In this document: piece by piece, positions 6,382 to 13,835 of the stretch
Layout of the letters: each line of letters starts with the position of its first letter
Numbering within the stretch: position 1 is the stretch's first letter
NCBI GenBank assembly: GCA_934435205.1
Contig: CAKSAK010000011.1
Span: 1 to 32,371 of the forward strand
DNA length: 32,371 bases
Reading direction: 5' to 3'
Origin: an uncultured Ruminococcus sp.
GTDB taxonomy: Bacteria; Bacillota; Clostridia; Oscillospirales; Ruminococcaceae
Made by a program: the position numbers and the translations under genes
Notes under the pieces: model-generated
What the model was told of the DNA's origin: nothing
Seen by the model: the letters and a program-made list of their open reading frames with translations, nothing else
Databases searched by the model: none

Positions 6382-7467
6382 ATGAACAAGCTGTGGGATA
6401 AGTTTCTTTTAGGTCTTAGCTGCTGTGCATTCATGCTTGCAGAGGGAACAGATCCGTCAAACATCGCCACATTGCTATTGGCTGTCATATGCTCCGCTAT
6501 CTTTCAAATAAAACCAAGCTCTGCCGTTGCATACCTTTCAGTTGTTGCGTACAGCTCACTTTGCATTTTCAGCAAAGAAGCTTTGATACTCGCCCCTTTG
6601 GTGCTTTATGATGCTTTCTGTACAAAATTTTACCCTGCTATGATCTTAACATTCATAGGCGTACTTGCAAATATATTCACTCTGGGAAAAGACATCTTCC
6701 CACTTGTCGCTCTTTTTTTGGTAAGCTTCACAATTTCAAGCCGCAGCGTTCTGAACGAAAAGCTGACAAAGACACTCATAAATACTCGTGACAATTCAAA
6801 AGAACTTACCACCCAGCTTGTAGAGAAAAACAAAGCCATGCAGAGAAATCAAGACTACGAGATATATCTTGCCACTCTGAAAGAGCGTAACCGCATCGCA
6901 AGGGAGATACATGATAACGTGGGGCATATGCTCACAAGGTCTATTTTACAGCTTGGTGCGCTTTCGGTCATAAACAAAGATGAAACTGTCGGTGAAGCCA
7001 TCAACGACCTGAGCGGCACGCTGAACACCGCCATGACGAGCATACGAAGCAGCGTTCATGATCTTCATGATGATTCTATCGCACTAAAGCCTGCTGTTGA
7101 AGATTGCATAAGACCTCTGAAAGACAGATTTGCAGTAAGCTGTGATTATGACTTTTCCGAAAGAATGTCACGAGATGTAAAGCTGTGCTTTATAGGCATA
7201 GTGAAAGAGGCACTTTCAAACACAGCCAAGCACAGCAGCGGCGACAGCATAAAAATAATCATTCGTGAACACCCTGCTCTTTATCAGCTTAGTATCGCAG
7301 ACAACGGAAGCTGTCCCGAAAAGATAGACGAAAGCGGCATAGGGCTTGCCAATATGCGTGAGCGTGCGGCTTCTTTAAATGGAAACATAAACATCACATC
7401 GGGCAGCAAGGGATTCCGCATTTTTCTGTCTGTGCCGAAACAAAACCTGACTGAACGGAGGTCTTGA
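6382..7467 (+). CDS. Membrane sensor histidine kinase, NarX/DesK type (HisKA_3)
   Basis: The 361-residue kinase begins with several closely packed hydrophobic segments between about residues 10 and 120 and almost no extracellular loop. A coiled-coil-prone linker (about 122-165) follows, then the HisKA_3 dimerisation domain with phospho-acceptor His177 in ERNRIAREIHDNVGH. The ATPase domain has the N box at 277-285 (ALSNTAKHS, Asn280), DNG at 307-309 and GIGLANM at 319-325. Compact multi-helix sensors of this kind usually sense membrane state or a ligand within the membrane; the signal here is unknown. The response regulator follows after one base, so the two genes are one operon and almost certainly a cognate pair. 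No target operon is adjacent on the same strand. Confidence 0.9.
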   Translation: MNKLWDKFLLGLSCCAFMLAEGTDPSNIATLLLAVICSAIFQIKPSSAVAYLSVVAYSSLCIFSKEALILAPLVLYDAFCTKFYPAMILTFIGVLANIFTLGKDIFPLVALFLVSFTISSRSVLNEKLTKTLINTRDNSKELTTQLVEKNKAMQRNQDYEIYLATLKERNRIAREIHDNVGHMLTRSILQLGALSVINKDETVGEAINDLSGTLNTAMTSIRSSVHDLHDDSIALKPAVEDCIRPLKDRFAVSCDYDFSERMSRDVKLCFIGIVKEALSNTAKHSSGDSIKIIIREHPALYQLSIADNGSCPEKIDESGIGLANMRERAASLNGNINITSGSKGFRIFLSVPKQNLTERRS

Positions 7468-7468
7468 C

Positions 7469-8092
7469 ATGAACATTGTTATAATAGATGATGACAAGCT
7501 TGTGGCGGTGTCGCTGAAAACCATTTTGGAAAGCACAGGCAGTGTGAAAGTTCTTGCAATGGGAAGCTGCGGCGAGGACGCCATAGAGCTTTATTCTCTT
7601 CTCAAGCCTGATGTTCTGCTTATGGATATCCGTATGAACGGCATGAGCGGCATTGAAGCCGGTGAAAAGATACTTGCTGGGTACCCTGACGCAAGGATAC
7701 TTTATCTTACCACATTTTCAGACGATGAATACATAATAAAGGCTGTGCTTATGGGAGCAAAGGGATATATTTTAAAGCAGGATTTTGAAAGCATATGCCC
7801 TGCCCTTGAAACTGTCATGAACGGACAAACCGTTTTCGGCTCAGACGTTGCAAGCAAGCTTCCAGAGCTTCTTACCAATCACAGCAGTTTTGATTTTGAC
7901 CGCTACGGCATAGTCGAAAAAGAGCAGGAGATAATCGAACAGGTGGCAAAGGGGCTTAGCAATAAAGAGATAGCCGCTCTGCTTTATCTCAGTGAGGGCA
8001 CAGTGCGAAATTACATCAGCACTATCCTAGAAAAGCTCTCCCTCCGTGACCGCACACAGCTTGCTATTTTCTACTACACCAATATACAATAG
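7469..8092 (+). CDS. NarL/LuxR-family response regulator
   Basis: The 207-residue regulator has an intact receiver domain (about 1-118): acidic pocket IDDD at 6-9, phospho-acceptor Asp53 (LLMDIRM), a switch threonine in LTTFSDD and the late lysine in YILKQD. The C-terminal LuxR-type helix-turn-helix covers about 140-205, with GLSNKEIAALLYLSEGTVRNYIS as its core. It should be phosphorylated by the kinase encoded just upstream and bind DNA as a dimer. GGAGG at 7457-7461, inside the kinase gene, serves as its ribosome binding site and implies translational coupling. A strong terminator follows. Confidence 0.93.
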   Translation: MNIVIIDDDKLVAVSLKTILESTGSVKVLAMGSCGEDAIELYSLLKPDVLLMDIRMNGMSGIEAGEKILAGYPDARILYLTTFSDDEYIIKAVLMGAKGYILKQDFESICPALETVMNGQTVFGSDVASKLPELLTNHSSFDFDRYGIVEKEQEIIEQVAKGLSNKEIAALLYLSEGTVRNYISTILEKLSLRDRTQLAIFYYTNIQ

Positions 8093-8113
8093 CACAATTT
8101 CACATAAAAAGTA

Positions 8114-8145
8114 AAGAGGAGACGGCATGACCGCTCCTCTTTTTA
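8114..8145. terminator. Bidirectional terminator between two-component operon and typA
   Basis: AGAGGAG and CTCCTCT, with an inner CGG/CCG extension, form a hairpin followed by TTTTT on the plus strand. On the minus strand the same hairpin is followed by TTTACTTTTT. It serves both converging genes. Confidence 0.88.
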
Positions 8146-8151
8146 ATATTA

Positions 8152-9969
8152 TTACATTTTAGCTCTTTCCTTAGCTCTCTGTGAGTTGCTCAGGATACGC
8201 TTTCTTATTCTTATGCTCTTTGGTGTTACTTCAAGAAGCTCGTCATCAGCAAGGAACTCCAGAGAATCCTCAAGACTGAGGTTTCTTGGAGGAACAAGTC
8301 TGAGCGCATCATCAGAACCGCTTGCACGGGTATTTGTAAGGTGCTTTTTCTTGCAGACATTTACAACAAGGTCTTCTTGCTTTGGTGAAGCGCCAACTAT
8401 CATTCCCTCATATACAGGTGTGCCTGCTGTGATGAACAGCTCGCCTCTCTCCTGTGCGTTGTAAAGACCGTATGTTACAGCCTCGCCTGTTTCAAACGCA
8501 ACAAGTGAGCCCGTTGCTCTCTTTGGTATCTCGCCCTTGTATGGCTCATAGTCATGGAATACAGAGCTCATGATACCCTCGCCCTTTGTGTCTGTAAGAA
8601 ACTCGCTCTTATAGCCGAAAAGTCCTCTTGCAGGGATAAGAAATTCAAGTCTCATTCTGCTTCCAACAGGTGCCATCTCCTGAAGTTCGCCCTTTCTTGC
8701 ACCTATCTTCTCCATAACAGAACCTACGCAGTTCTCAGGAACGTCAATAACAAGTCTTTCGATAGGTTCGCAAAGCTTGCCCTCTATCTCCTTAAACAGA
8801 ACGTGCGGTGTTGAAACGCCAAGCTCATAGCCCTCACGGCGCATATTCTCGATAAGTATTGAAAGATGCATCTCGCCACGGCCTGCAACCTTGAATGCGT
8901 CTGTGCTGTCTGTTTCGGAAACTCTCAGTGAAACGTCTTTGAGAAGCTCCTTGAAAAGTCTGTCTCTCAGGTGACGGCTTGTTACAAACTTGCCCTCTCT
9001 GCCTGCAAATGGCGAATTATTTACAGAGAAGGTCATTTCAACTGTTGGCTCGGATATCTTTACAAAAGGAACAGCCTCAAAGTTGCCGAAGTCGCAGATA
9101 GTGTCACCGATAGTGATGTTCTCAATACCGCTTATACAAACGATATCGCCAGCCTTTGCACTCTGACAAGGAACTCTGTTAAGTCCCTCTATCTGATACA
9201 TTGTAACTATCTTGCCACGATATTCCTTCTTAGTCTGATGATAGTCGCCGATCGTAACGTCCTGATTAACTTTCATTTCGCCACGCTCGATACGGCCGAT
9301 AGCTATTCTTCCTACATACTCGTTGTAGTCGATAGCTGAAACAAGATACTGCATTGAACCCTCAGTATCTACCTCAGGTGCAGGGATATAGCTGAGGATC
9401 TCATCAAAGAGAGGTATCATATCCTTGCCCTCTTCATCAGGTGAGTGAGTAGCTGTACCTGCTCTGCCTGAACAATAAAGGATAGGGCTGTCAAGCTGTT
9501 CGTCAGTAGCGTCAAGGTCCATGAGAAGCTCGAGAACTTCGTCGCCTACCTCGTTAAGACGAGCGTCAGGTCTGTCTATCTTGTTGATAACGATGATTAT
9601 TTTATGACCAAGCTCCAAAGCCTTCTGAAGCACAAATCTTGTCTGTGGCATTGGACCCTCGGCTGCGTCCACAAGCAGTATAACACCGTTTACCATTTTA
9701 AGAACACGCTCTACCTCACCGCCGAAGTCAGCATGACCTGGGGTGTCGATAACGTTTATCTTAACGTCCTTATACTTGATAGAAGTATTCTTTGCAAGGA
9801 TAGTGATTCCTCTCTCACGCTCGATGTCGTTTGAATCCATGACTCTTTCTTCAACAGCCTGATTTTCTCTGAAAGTACCGCTCTGCTTGAGCATCTGGTC
9901 TACAAGGGTAGTCTTACCGTGGTCAACGTGGGCAATAATCGCAACATTTCTTAAATCTTCTCTAATCAT
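8152..9969 (-). CDS. typA: TypA/BipA ribosome-associated GTPase
   Basis: The 605-residue translational GTPase has the length normal for TypA. G motifs are in order: AHVDHGKT at 13-20, RGIT at 53-56, DTPGH at 75-79 and NKID at 129-132. EF-G-like domains II, III and V follow, plus the TypA-specific C-terminal domain containing the conserved GLFGYKSEFLTDTKGEG block. It binds the ribosome in a GTP-dependent way and supports growth under cold or other stress and 50S subunit assembly. AGGAGGA lies directly before the ATG. It has a perfect consensus promoter and an unusually structured leader of about 200 bases, suggesting regulation after transcription initiation. Confidence 0.97.
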   Translation of the reverse strand: MIREDLRNVAIIAHVDHGKTTLVDQMLKQSGTFRENQAVEERVMDSNDIERERGITILAKNTSIKYKDVKINVIDTPGHADFGGEVERVLKMVNGVILLVDAAEGPMPQTRFVLQKALELGHKIIIVINKIDRPDARLNEVGDEVLELLMDLDATDEQLDSPILYCSGRAGTATHSPDEEGKDMIPLFDEILSYIPAPEVDTEGSMQYLVSAIDYNEYVGRIAIGRIERGEMKVNQDVTIGDYHQTKKEYRGKIVTMYQIEGLNRVPCQSAKAGDIVCISGIENITIGDTICDFGNFEAVPFVKISEPTVEMTFSVNNSPFAGREGKFVTSRHLRDRLFKELLKDVSLRVSETDSTDAFKVAGRGEMHLSILIENMRREGYELGVSTPHVLFKEIEGKLCEPIERLVIDVPENCVGSVMEKIGARKGELQEMAPVGSRMRLEFLIPARGLFGYKSEFLTDTKGEGIMSSVFHDYEPYKGEIPKRATGSLVAFETGEAVTYGLYNAQERGELFITAGTPVYEGMIVGASPKQEDLVVNVCKKKHLTNTRASGSDDALRLVPPRNLSLEDSLEFLADDELLEVTPKSIRIRKRILSNSQRAKERAKM

Positions 9970-9994
9970 ACATACTCCTCCGATTTATCAAGAC

Positions 9995-10017
9995 ACAGCA
10001 AAGCGAATGCTTTCTGT
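9995..10017 (-). promoter_or_regulatory. Hairpin near the typA ribosome binding site
   Basis: In the minus-strand leader ACAG-AAAGC pairs with GCTTT-(G)-CTGT around loop ATTC, giving nine pairs with one bulged G. It ends about 14 bases before the ribosome binding site. Function is unproven. Confidence 0.4.
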
Positions 10018-10134
10018 AACGATTTGCTTAATATATTTCGCAAAAATTATAAACAATAAAAATTATAAATATATTTTCTCCCAACAAAGGAAAGAAAATC
10101 GTAATTTTTCACAAAAAGCCTATAAAACACAAAA

Positions 10135-10164
10135 GTACCTTGCGAAATTTTCCGCAAGGTAACT
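10135..10164 (-). promoter_or_regulatory. Strong 5' hairpin / possible attenuator in the typA leader
   Basis: A perfect stem of at least eight pairs (ACCTTGCG/CGCAAGGT) extends further with AGT/ACT. It forms within the first 40 bases of the predicted typA transcript, about 170 bases before the start codon. On the minus strand it is followed by CTTTTGTGTTTTATAGG, a broken U-rich run. It could be a weak terminator used for attenuation or a stabilising 5' cap hairpin. The rest of this 447-base gap holds promoters for typA and fucO and a palindrome, but no gene. Confidence 0.5.
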
Positions 10165-10177
10165 TTTCTAATTGAGA

Positions 10178-10206
10178 ATTATAGCACATTTTTGCCGATT
10201 TGTCAA
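10178..10206 (-). promoter_or_regulatory. typA promoter (perfect consensus)
   Basis: On the minus strand TTGACA (10201-10206), a 17-base spacer and TATAAT (10178-10183) are all ideal. The transcript should begin near 10171. Confidence 0.85.
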
Positions 10207-10320
10207 GAAAAAAAGTATCATTCACAGGTTACGCCTTGTATGGTGTGCCTTAGATTAAATGATTTATGTTTTTGGCTGTTTTACACAATATCACGCCACT
10301 AATATTTTACATAAAAATAA

Positions 10321-10349
10321 TTGAAATCACGCCTGAAAAGTTGTATAAT
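10321..10349 (+). promoter_or_regulatory. fucO promoter
   Basis: TTGAAA (10321-10326), a 17-base spacer and TATAAT (10344-10349) lie 67 bases before the fucO start. A palindrome follows at the predicted transcription start. Confidence 0.82.
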
Positions 10350-10356
10350 ATCAATA

Positions 10357-10376
10357 ATCAAAGATATAGCTTTGAT
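10357..10376. promoter_or_regulatory. Palindrome at the fucO transcription start, probable operator
   Basis: ATCAAAG and CTTTGAT are perfect inverted arms separated by six bases. The element starts seven bases after the -10 box, so a bound protein would block initiation. As RNA it could also form a 5' hairpin. The cognate regulator is not identified. Confidence 0.5.
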
Positions 10377-10416
10377 ATAAACAGAGGTCATAAATTTTGA
10401 AAGGCGGAATGATAAA

Positions 10417-11565
10417 ATGGCTAACAGAATGATACTTAATGAAACTTCATATTTCGGTGCAGGCTCGATCAGCGAGATAGTTACAGAGGCAAAGAAGAGA
10501 GCTTTTAAAAAGGCTCTTGTTGTAACAGACCCTGACCTTATCAAATTTAACGTTGCAAAGAACGTTACAGATCTTTTGGAGGAAGCAGGACTTGCTTATG
10601 ATATATTCTCTCAGGTAAAGGCTAACCCTACTGTAAAGGTAGTAAAGGCTGGTATCGAAGCTTTCAAGGCAGCAGGCGCTGACTATCTTATCGCTATCGG
10701 CGGCGGTTCTTCAATGGACACTGCAAAGGCTATCGGTATCATCATCAACAACCCTGAGTATGCTGACGTTACTTCTCTTGAGGGCGCTATCGACACAAAG
10801 AATCCTTGCGTTCCTATAATCGCAGTTCCTACAACAGCAGGCACAGCCGCAGAGGTAACTATCAACTATGTTATCACAGACGAGGAGAAGAAGAGAAAGT
10901 TCGTTTGCGTTGACCCTCACGATATCCCAGTTGTTGCTATCATCGACGCTAAGATGATGTCATCAATGCCTAAGGGACTTACAGCTTCAACAGGTATGGA
11001 CGCTCTTACACACGCTATCGAGGGCTACACAACACTGGGTGCTTGGGAGCTTACAGACATGATGCACCTTAAAGCAATAGAGATAATTTCACGTTCTCTG
11101 AGAAAGGCTGTTGAGAATGACCCACAGGGCAGAGAGGATATGGCTCTCGGTCAGTATATCGCAGGCATGGGCTTCTCAAACGTTGGTCTTGGCGTTGTTC
11201 ACGGCATGGCTCACCCACTTGGCGCATTCTATGATACACCTCACGGTATCGCAAATGCGGTTCTTCTTCCATATGTAATGGAGTACAACGCTGAATACAC
11301 AGGCGAAAAGTTCAAGTACATCGCAGAAGCAATGGGCGTTGACACAACAGGCATGAGCCAGGCTGAATACAGAGCAGCCGCAGTAAACGCAGTTAAACAG
11401 CTTTCAAAGGACGTTGGAATCCCTGAAAAGCTCCACGAGATAGGCGTTAAGGAAGAGGATCTTCAGGCACTTTCAGAGTCTGCATTCGCAGATGTATGCA
11501 CAGGCGGAAATCCAAGACCTTGCACAGTTGAGTCTATCCTCGGCATTTATAAGACAGCATTCTAA
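10417..11565 (+). CDS. fucO: Lactaldehyde reductase / 1,2-propanediol oxidoreductase (FucO type)
   Basis: The 382-residue group III iron-containing alcohol dehydrogenase closely resembles remembered E. coli FucO over its whole length. The shared opening ANRMILNET, a long identical stretch at the FVCVDPHDIP region and the ending CTGGNPR are visible. NAD binding uses GGGSSMD at 95-101. Metal ligands Asp195, His199, His262 and His276 correspond to Asp196, His200, His263 and His277 of E. coli. It reduces L-lactaldehyde from fucose or rhamnose breakdown to 1,2-propanediol with NADH. No fucose or rhamnose genes are adjacent, so it may work as a general redox sink. Codon use is strongly biased, suggesting high expression. 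It has its own promoter, palindrome and terminator. Confidence 0.93.
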   Translation: MANRMILNETSYFGAGSISEIVTEAKKRAFKKALVVTDPDLIKFNVAKNVTDLLEEAGLAYDIFSQVKANPTVKVVKAGIEAFKAAGADYLIAIGGGSSMDTAKAIGIIINNPEYADVTSLEGAIDTKNPCVPIIAVPTTAGTAAEVTINYVITDEEKKRKFVCVDPHDIPVVAIIDAKMMSSMPKGLTASTGMDALTHAIEGYTTLGAWELTDMMHLKAIEIISRSLRKAVENDPQGREDMALGQYIAGMGFSNVGLGVVHGMAHPLGAFYDTPHGIANAVLLPYVMEYNAEYTGEKFKYIAEAMGVDTTGMSQAEYRAAAVNAVKQLSKDVGIPEKLHEIGVKEEDLQALSESAFADVCTGGNPRPCTVESILGIYKTAF

Positions 11566-11579
11566 ATCAAAAAGCTTTT

Positions 11580-11612
11580 TATCTGCCCTCGGTTTTCGGG
11601 GGCAGATTTTTA
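11580..11612 (+). terminator. fucO terminator
   Basis: ATCTGCCCTCG pairs with CGGGGGCAGAT (11 pairs, one G-U) and is followed by TTTTTATT. It sits 15 bases after the fucO stop. Confidence 0.92.
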
Positions 11613-11641
11613 TTGCCCGAAAAGAATATTTATGGTATAAT
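11613..11641 (+). promoter_or_regulatory. Promoter of the OmpR-type two-component operon
   Basis: TTGCCC (11613-11618), a 17-base spacer and TATAAT (11636-11641) start directly at the end of the fucO terminator. The leader is about 70 bases; GGGGAGGA precedes the ATG at 11719. Confidence 0.65.
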
Positions 11642-11718
11642 ATATTTAAAGTGAGTTTTAAGTACATGGGTTATCATATATCGTAAGATATTATACTGAC
11701 TTATGGGGAGGAATTTTT

Positions 11719-12399
11719 ATGAGATTACTTCTTGCCGAGGACGAGGTTGAGCTTGCAAACGCTCTCTCGGCGGTGCTCAAGCACAAAAACTACTCCGTTG
11801 ACGCTGTTTACAACGGCACTGACGCTTACAACTATGCTATCTCGCAGGATTATGACGGTATCATTCTCGATATCATGATGCCTGGTATGGACGGCATACA
11901 GGTGCTTACAAAACTCCGTGAAAATGGTATCGACTCCCCTGTTCTGCTGCTCACTGCAAAGTCTGATATTGACGACAGGATAACAGGACTTGATTCGGGT
12001 GCTGACGATTATCTTACAAAGCCCTTTGCAATGGGCGAGCTTCTTGCAAGAATAAGGGCAATGACACGCCGCCGTACAGAGTTCGCACCGTCTACACTAA
12101 CATTCGGAAACGTTTCCCTGAATAGACAAAGCTTTGAGCTTGAAGGACCAAAAGGCACTCAAAAACTTGGCAACAAAGAATTTCAGATGATAGAAACTCT
12201 CATGCTCAACCACGGAACGCTTATTTCAACGGAGCGTTTCATGGAAAAGATATGGGGCTATGATTCTGACGCTGAAATAAACGTAGTGTGGGTATATATT
12301 TCATATCTGCGTAAAAAGCTTGGGCTTATAGGTGCGGATATCGAGATAAAAGCCACGAGAGGCGTTGGATATACATTAGAGGAACATCGCAATGATTAA
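11719..12399 (+). CDS. OmpR/PhoB-family response regulator
   Basis: The 226-residue regulator has a complete receiver domain (1-118): acidic AEDE at 6-9, phospho-acceptor Asp51 (IILDIMMPGMDG), switch Thr79 and Lys101 (LTKPF). The winged-helix DNA-binding domain covers about 128-222, with RFMEKIWGYDSDAEINVVWVYI as recognition-helix region and RGVGYTL at its end. Its stop overlaps the kinase start by eight bases, so the two proteins are a translationally coupled cognate pair. The nearest downstream target is the ABC-2 exporter starting at 13836, whose promoter has a poor -35 and an upstream palindrome. That relation is inferred from layout. Confidence 0.94.
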   Translation: MRLLLAEDEVELANALSAVLKHKNYSVDAVYNGTDAYNYAISQDYDGIILDIMMPGMDGIQVLTKLRENGIDSPVLLLTAKSDIDDRITGLDSGADDYLTKPFAMGELLARIRAMTRRRTEFAPSTLTFGNVSLNRQSFELEGPKGTQKLGNKEFQMIETLMLNHGTLISTERFMEKIWGYDSDAEINVVWVYISYLRKKLGLIGADIEIKATRGVGYTLEEHRND

Positions 12400-13696
12400 G
12401 CGTTTACAGCGGAAATTCGTTGTTATCGCCGCTGTGTGCCTGCTTATCGTGGAGTTTGCCATAATAGGCGGCATAAATGGAGTGAACATCTATCAGACCA
12501 ACAAGAATGCAGACAATCTGCTGAACATAATAATCGAAAATGACGGCAGATTTCCTGAGTTCGACCCCATGGGCATGAAGCATGACAAACCACGGGATAA
12601 TTCAGACAGTTCATCAGGCAATACTGCACCTCCTGATGACAAAAAATCTGACAGGCACAGAGGATTTAACGAGGAAACAAAGTATCAGACACGATATTTT
12701 GTTGTATACGCCGACAGCAACAGGGAGATAACCAAGGTAGATACAGGACACGTTGCGGCGGTGACAAGCTCGCAGGCGATAGAATACGGCGAAAGCGTTC
12801 TTGACAGCGGCAAGACTTCAGGCACATCAGGAAACTACCGCTACAAAACCGGTGACACTGACAAAGGCAAGATAATAGTTTTCATGGACTGCCGCAGTGA
12901 CAGTGCCACCAAAAATCGCTTTCTGCTGGTGTCGTGCGCTATAGGTGCGGCAGGATATATACTCGTTTGCCTGCTTATCATAATCTTCTCAAAGCGTGCC
13001 ATAAGACCTGTTGTGGAAAGCTTTGAAAAGCAAAAGCGGTTCATCACTGACGCAGGGCATGAGATAAAAACGCCCCTTGCTATAATCTCCGCAAACACGG
13101 AAGTTCTTGAAATGGTGTCAGAGCCAAACGAGTGGACGGCAAGCATAAAAAATCAGATAACAAGGCTGAATGGTCTGCTGAAAGAGCTTTTGAGCCTTGC
13201 AAAAATGGATGAGGAAAAGCCTGCTCTTACCATGGCTGATTTCAATATCTCTGACGCTGTTTATGACGCCGCTTCGCCTTTTGCCACACTTGCGGAAACC
13301 AAGGGCAAAAAGCTCACCATTGATGTTGCCAACGGACTTACCTATCATGGCGACGAGGGTGCGATAAGGCAGCTTGTTTCCATACTTACAGAAAATGCAG
13401 TAAAATACGCCGACGAGGGCGGCGAGATAACAGTAAAGCTTTTCACCTCTCACGGTGGCAAGGAAACAGACCTTGAAGTTTCAAACACCTGCAAAGAACC
13501 ACCGCAAGGCGACCTAACAAAACTTTTTGACAGATTTTATCGTGACGACAGTTCACGTTCTCGGTCAAAAGGCGAGAAAAAAGGCGGCTACGGCATTGGG
13601 CTTTCTATTGCACAGGCAATAGTCAGGTCGCACAAAAGCAAGATATCATGCAAAGCCGAAAACGGCATGATGATATTTACAGCACAGCTAAAATAA
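12392..13696 (+). CDS. Membrane sensor histidine kinase, classic two-helix type
   Basis: The 434-residue kinase has transmembrane helices at about 8-32 and 176-199 flanking an extracellular sensor of about 140 residues. That sensor begins with a low-complexity hydrophilic stretch (about 55-95, rich in Asp, Lys, Ser and His), whose role is unknown. The HisKA domain has phospho-acceptor His223 in DAGHEIKTPLAII. The ATPase domain follows with N box ILTENAVKYA (Asn335) and a late GYGIGLSIAQAIV G box. No HAMP domain is obvious between the second helix and the H box; the linker is only about 20 residues. It is cotranscribed and overlaps the response regulator gene. A terminator separates it from the exporter operon. 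Confidence 0.92.
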   Translation: MIKRLQRKFVVIAAVCLLIVEFAIIGGINGVNIYQTNKNADNLLNIIIENDGRFPEFDPMGMKHDKPRDNSDSSSGNTAPPDDKKSDRHRGFNEETKYQTRYFVVYADSNREITKVDTGHVAAVTSSQAIEYGESVLDSGKTSGTSGNYRYKTGDTDKGKIIVFMDCRSDSATKNRFLLVSCAIGAAGYILVCLLIIIFSKRAIRPVVESFEKQKRFITDAGHEIKTPLAIISANTEVLEMVSEPNEWTASIKNQITRLNGLLKELLSLAKMDEEKPALTMADFNISDAVYDAASPFATLAETKGKKLTIDVANGLTYHGDEGAIRQLVSILTENAVKYADEGGEITVKLFTSHGGKETDLEVSNTCKEPPQGDLTKLFDRFYRDDSSRSRSKGEKKGGYGIGLSIAQAIVRSHKSKISCKAENGMMIFTAQLK

Positions 13697-13702
13697 CTGC
13701 AA

Positions 13703-13746
13703 AGCAGAGAGGTCACCAGCCGCTCTGCTTTTTTTATAATATGACA
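13703..13746 (+). terminator. Terminator of the OmpR-type two-component operon
   Basis: AGCAGAG (13703-13709) pairs with CTCTGCT (13733-13739), with extra inner GG/CC pairs, and is followed by a run of eight T. Confidence 0.9.
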
Positions 13747-13749
13747 TTT

Positions 13750-13768
13750 GTCACATAAAAGATGTGAC
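13750..13768. promoter_or_regulatory. Palindromic operator upstream of the ABC-2 exporter
   Basis: GTCACAT-AAAAG-ATGTGAC is a perfect inverted repeat with 7-base arms and a 5-base centre. Its centre lies about 54 bases before the predicted transcription start, a position typical for an activator. Confidence 0.55.
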
Positions 13769-13777
13769 TTTGCTCAC

Positions 13778-13806
13778 TAGCTTTTTGGCGGATAGTATTG
13801 TATAAT
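13778..13806 (+). promoter_or_regulatory. Promoter of the ABC-2 exporter, good -10, poor -35
   Basis: TATAAT at 13801-13806 is perfect, but the hexamer 17 bases upstream is TAGCTT, which barely resembles TTGACA. Most other promoters in this window have a good -35. Together with the palindrome upstream this suggests activator dependence. Confidence 0.55.
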
Positions 13807-13835
13807 AATAATACAAACTAAGGGAGGTTTTTCTA

